Positions 60,360-64,000 of a DNA stretch of 64,000 nt are shown in pieces. The notes under the pieces were generated by a model. It was not told the origin of the DNA, did no database searches, and worked only from the letters and a program-made list of their open reading frames with translations. Each line of letters begins with the position of its first letter. Position 1 is the stretch's first letter. This DNA is from Epinephelus fuscoguttatus (Eukaryota; Chordata; Actinopteri; Perciformes; Serranidae). The translations under genes were made by a program, and so were the position numbers. The stretch is from contig NC_064770.1 of the NCBI RefSeq assembly GCF_011397635.1, forward strand, positions 33,318,598 to 33,382,597, in the 5' to 3' direction.

Positions 60360-63340
60360 ATAAAGGGAGATTTCACAAATTGTAATGCTACTGAGAAAAT
60401 CTCGAATCTAAAATCAAGGTTTTAATGAGAAAAAAAACACACCTGGTGCCAATTAGCCGATCAGCTAATAATCATGTATAGGTAGAGCAGGTGCGTACTA
60501 CGCAAGCTTTTGACAAACACATCAGGTGAAAACACATTAAGCTTGGTTTTAGATATACCTTTGATTCTGGTGAGGTGCTGCGTTCCCCATTTTATGGTAT
60601 TTAAGGTTTTTATAAGAACCCCTATCCTGGAAGAAGTCACTTGTCACATCACTTCTCTATTCAAACTAATTTAACAGAGCACTTCTGGCTGATTGTATGC
60701 AACACAGCCACAGTTGCACACATGCACAAATTGCTCAGGTGGCCAAGTTCAGACTGACACCTTTACTTGTTTAACTCTGTTCTTTAACAAGTGCTTACAT
60801 GGTACCGGTGGTCAAGACAGATAGGAAGTGTCCATGCCAGGGGTGTACAACACATATTATTTTGGGCTCTTGTCTTAAGGGTTCCAAACTGTCCAGATCT
60901 GATGACTTCATGATGAAGTGGGCACCAAGGCCTGAATGTAGCAAACTAGTCATGCAGTGGAGGCCAGTGCCCCCTGCTGGCCACTCATAAGACATGTCTC
61001 TGCATAGGTCAAACACAGTGGTTCCCAACTGGTGGGTCGCAGTTCAAAAATAGGTTGCGGATCCATTCTGAATGTACTATAGGTGCCAGAATGTGTATTT
61101 AACCCTTATTGTTTATTATTTGTTCATACTGCACACGTTCTCTTGGTCACTTTCACTTCCAGTAGCACTTGGCACAGCTGTGGATGTGGTTTCACATTAT
61201 TTTAGCTGTTACTATTCACTATATTTATTCACTAGTGTGGTGGCCTTTTAGACAAAGAGGGTGAGTGTTAGCTCCAATATTTTCTGTTGACCGTTATCAC
61301 ATAACGTTACCGCAATCACGTAATCAGAAGACATAATATTTCATCTCATTTTGCTTTAGCTGTTCAGTTGTTTGTTTAATAAATTGTCATAAAAACACAA
61401 TGTTGGACCTCAGCACTGAGTTGTTTTAATAATGACATAATGTGCTACGTATGTCACGTGAAATACATTACATTAGAAACAAGCATACTTATTTTAAGCC
61501 AAACTGTGATTTTTTTTTCTAACCTGAGCCATGTGTTTTTGTTCTCTAAAACTAAGGAAGTAAACCTAAAAACATTTTTAATGTATGTTGTAAGTTTATT
61601 ATGAAAAAGGCTGTATGTATTTAACAAGCAGAAACAGATCATTTCCTGTGAAAGCAGAAATGTATCTTTAAAATGAGATGATGCATGTTATCAGAGCAAA
61701 TCAACATGCCTTCCCTGAACATCCGAAAGTGGTGCAGGAGGGGTACTGAGCCTTTCACATTTTGAAGTGACAGGCCACTGACCAAGCATCGCTACTTGAT
61801 GAGCTGGGAGTGGGTATGTGTTGTTTTTTTGAATATTTTATTTTAATATTTCAAAACGTACAGAACACACACATAAACCTGGCTTCAAATCCCCCTCCCT
61901 GATATGAGATCTTTTCAAGTGGAATGCAGCATTTCCAAAAGCCACCTGGCTATGTGAAGATGGGAACCAGACTTCCACGTCACTGCTATGCACTTCCTGC
62001 TAATGCTCAGAGGTATTTCCAAAAACCTCTTAGAAGTTCTGTAAAGAAGCACAAATGTTGTAAAGTTACAGCTGTGTTTCTGGGGGGAACTTCCCTTACA
62101 TCAATATGTAAAGTATCTCCAGTGTTCGGTCATTATTAGCTCCTGTCCCATAATCAAATCATTTCTGTCCAGATTTTAATCAAGTTAAAAATCATCCGGT
62201 GTCAGGCTAATAAGAAACTTCCCCTTTCAGCCTCCAAAGTCTTGATCTTCCTTTAATTACATATCCTCCATCTCTGTCTGTCAGCCTGTCGCTGTTCCCA
62301 GGCACAAGAAACCCCAGACAGCCAAAAAACAGCCCACACATCGGACCTCTGAACCTCAGGAGAACTGCAGAGGCATTTCTGCCGGTGGAGGAAAAGATGA
62401 AAAGAGGGAAATGAGGAGGAAGGGGCAAGCTGCTCGGTGACCGCAGGCCTGGAGGCTATCAGCTTTTCATTAGTCAGTGAGTGAGTGAGTGAATGAGTGT
62501 GATCGGTGGAATGGTAAAATCGGAGAAGCCATGCTGGGCCATGTCGCTTATTAGGGTGATTTGGGGGCTCCCACTGACTCCTATTGTGCATTGTACCAGA
62601 AGTGAACAACCGAGGCTCAACAGTGAGCCTTTGTGTGGGACATTTAAATGGTTGTTAGCATGCTAATTATGGGATGTGTGTGTGTCTGTGTGTGTGTCCA
62701 TCATCCTCTCGACCTTTCCATTCCTCTATCTCTCTCCTGGGATTTACACTCCTCCAATTCTTCTTCCCATGTCACCTCTTTACTATCTATCCCCGAGGCA
62801 ATAATGCACCACTGATCTCTGTTGCTGCCCCTTTTCAAAGTTCTTCCCTTTGATACCATCACTTCTGTCTTCATTTCAAATTCTGTGTGATCCCAATGTG
62901 TGTTTTTTATTCTTTTAAATTAATCAGCTGCTTCTGATTCTGCCATGCTCGGATCCGTTTCGCTCTCACTCTGATGTTTAAACATTAAGCCTCTTTCTCA
63001 CAGTCAGTGCAGGACATTATCCTCACATTTAGCGGTGGAAAAAAAAAACATTTCAGACATGCCCCCCTTTCATAAGTGACAACTCCCCCGGAAAACTTTT
63101 CAGCCATCTTGAGCCTGTGCTTCGATGTCACCTGTTGCTGTATTAGGGGTGTACAGTTACGGATTCCAAAAATACTTTCTGTCCAAAGAGAATCATCCTG
63201 AAAGGGAAAGGGAAAGAAATGGAGCTGGCAACCTGCTTTTAAAGAGGACGACACAACAACCTAAAAACCTGTCAAACATTTTGCTGTTAAACCAGAAGAA
63301 ACAGTGGAAGGGGTCTCTGTCTACCCTCTCTGTACCTGCT
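60360..63340. other. Gene-free spacer
   Basis: A common fish repeat start, CAGTGGTTCCCAACTGGTGGGTCGC, lies at 61016-61040; its other end was not placed. A short TG run sits at about 62674-62697. Several short frames (for example 62253-62609 minus) show no family landmarks and no splice context. Nothing else could be supported. Confidence 0.45.
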
Positions 63341-63347
63341 GCTAAAA

Positions 63348-63408
63348 CCAGCCTGGTTGCACTCCAAGGGCATCAAAATATGCCCTTGGAGTGCAACTTG
63401 CAGGTTGG
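63348..63408. repeat. Near-perfect hairpin with 18-bp uninterrupted stem
   Basis: 63356-63373 and 63380-63397 are perfect reverse complements around a 6-nt loop (CAAAAT). Outside them CCAGCCTG pairs with CAGGTTGG (one G-U-type pair) after a 3-nt bulge, giving about 26 paired positions. It could be a MITE core or a pre-miRNA-like fold. Confidence 0.85.
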
Positions 63409-63607
63409 AGACCATGGTGAATAAATGTGTAGGAAAATGATGTGGAAACTCGATTAAAACAAAAAACAAAAACATATACACACTACAGTGACTTTTGGGG
63501 TCGTTTTTGTGAGAGGATTTTGCTTCCGCATCTAAAAACCCACTAACCGGAAGTGATGTAGCGTCAGGGAGTCTGGCTGAGTTTGACTGAGTGTAACATT
63601 AATAAAC

Positions 63608-63810
63608 ATGGATCCCAGTACTAGTTTTGAGACTGAAGAGGTTGAAAATGTACATTCATATGCATATGATGGCCCACAGGCTTATAATTATGAGCCTGCT
63701 AGGCGTCCAAGAGACCAGGAGCAGATCAGGGTTAGGAGAAATAACGGCCACAGGAGAGAAATAGAGCTGTGGTGTGAGGAGAACCAGTGGAGAACTGGGC
63801 AGGTGTCTTG
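63608..63810 (+). CDS. Possible first coding exon of an unidentified (P2X7-like?) gene, partial
   Basis: ATG in fair context opens a frame reading MDPSTSFETEEVENVH, then YNYEPARRPRDQEQ and RVRRNNGHRRE, and ends RTGQVSW at a donor (TCTTG/GTGAGC, exon end 63810). An acidic start, an aromatic-EP-R motif and a basic stretch followed by SW(C) resemble the N-terminal exon of the many fish genes annotated as P2X7-like, which carry only the cysteine-rich C-terminal domain; the next exon would supply WC-x-CG-type cysteines. That exon would lie outside the window. The identification is a guess from pattern. The exon could equally belong to a repeat gene. Confidence 0.35.
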
Positions 63811-64000
63811 GTGAGCGACCAGCGTTAGCTAACAACAGCTAACGATGTCCAACGCTGTGTTCACATCACAACATTAAGTTTGCCATCACATATTAGGTTA
63901 TAACAAAGCTACCAGTAGTTCTGCCAGTACTATTAGATAACTAATGCTACTTACCCATAATAGAAACTAATGCGCAAATATCAGCTTGTATCAGCCGTAT

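Noticed and set aside
62253..62609. 118-residue minus-strand frame
   Set aside because: No recognisable domain, contains a GAGT-repeat-encoded HSLTHSLT stretch, and has no supporting splice signals.

Overview
The window is vertebrate nuclear DNA, most likely from a percomorph (spiny-rayed) teleost. Genes are split by GT-AG introns, coding density is low, and the spacer DNA is packed with fish-type repeats: hAT-like elements with AGGGCTGCCAC or GGGCTGTC ends, foldback elements, a tRNA-derived SINE, L2 and L1 fragments, and the abundant teleost repeat ending in a CACCATGCCGCC-like sequence. Nothing bacterial, no CRISPR array and no operon was seen.

Layout. (1) 1-14,530, plus strand: the last eleven coding exons (730 codons) of a gene I read as ankfn1 (Wide awake family), with a 3' UTR that carries its own nested mobile elements. 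(2) 14,900-22,900: gene-free, with a 1.7-kb foldback element holding a nested hAT-like element, an L2 retrotransposon fragment and a strong hairpin. (3) 22,914-24,266, plus strand: one coding exon of a GIMAP (AIG1-type) GTPase with an altered P-loop; its start exon was not found. (4) 26,230-29,678, minus strand: a complete five-exon KDEL receptor, kdelr3 (215 aa). (5) 30,000-39,600: repeat-rich spacer with a RecQ-helicase-like fragment and two unusual elements. (6) About 39,700-59,270, plus strand: an inward-rectifier K+ channel gene of the Kir2 family, probably kcnj4, with a candidate non-coding first exon, a tiny start exon, a large coding exon (546 aa in all) and a long 3' region. (7) 54,600-63,500: repeats. 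(8) 63,608-63,810: a possible first exon of another gene or repeat gene running off the window.

The kdelr3 / kcnj4 pair lies head to head, as KDELR3 and KCNJ4 do on human chromosome 22, which supports both names. The genes do not form a pathway: an ER-retrieval receptor, a potassium channel, an immune-type GTPase and a cytoskeletal or sleep-related scaffold share the locus.

The most interesting points are: a Kir2 N-terminus split by a 3.9-kb intron after codon 7 and recoverable only by splicing; an overlapping upstream ORF on that start exon; missing C-terminal signals in two proteins (PDZ ligand in the channel, lysine pair in the KDEL receptor); a UPR-type promoter motif at kdelr3; and a transposon-like family whose interior has expanded into higher-order tandem repeats. 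I found no convincing evidence of a wholly new biological system.
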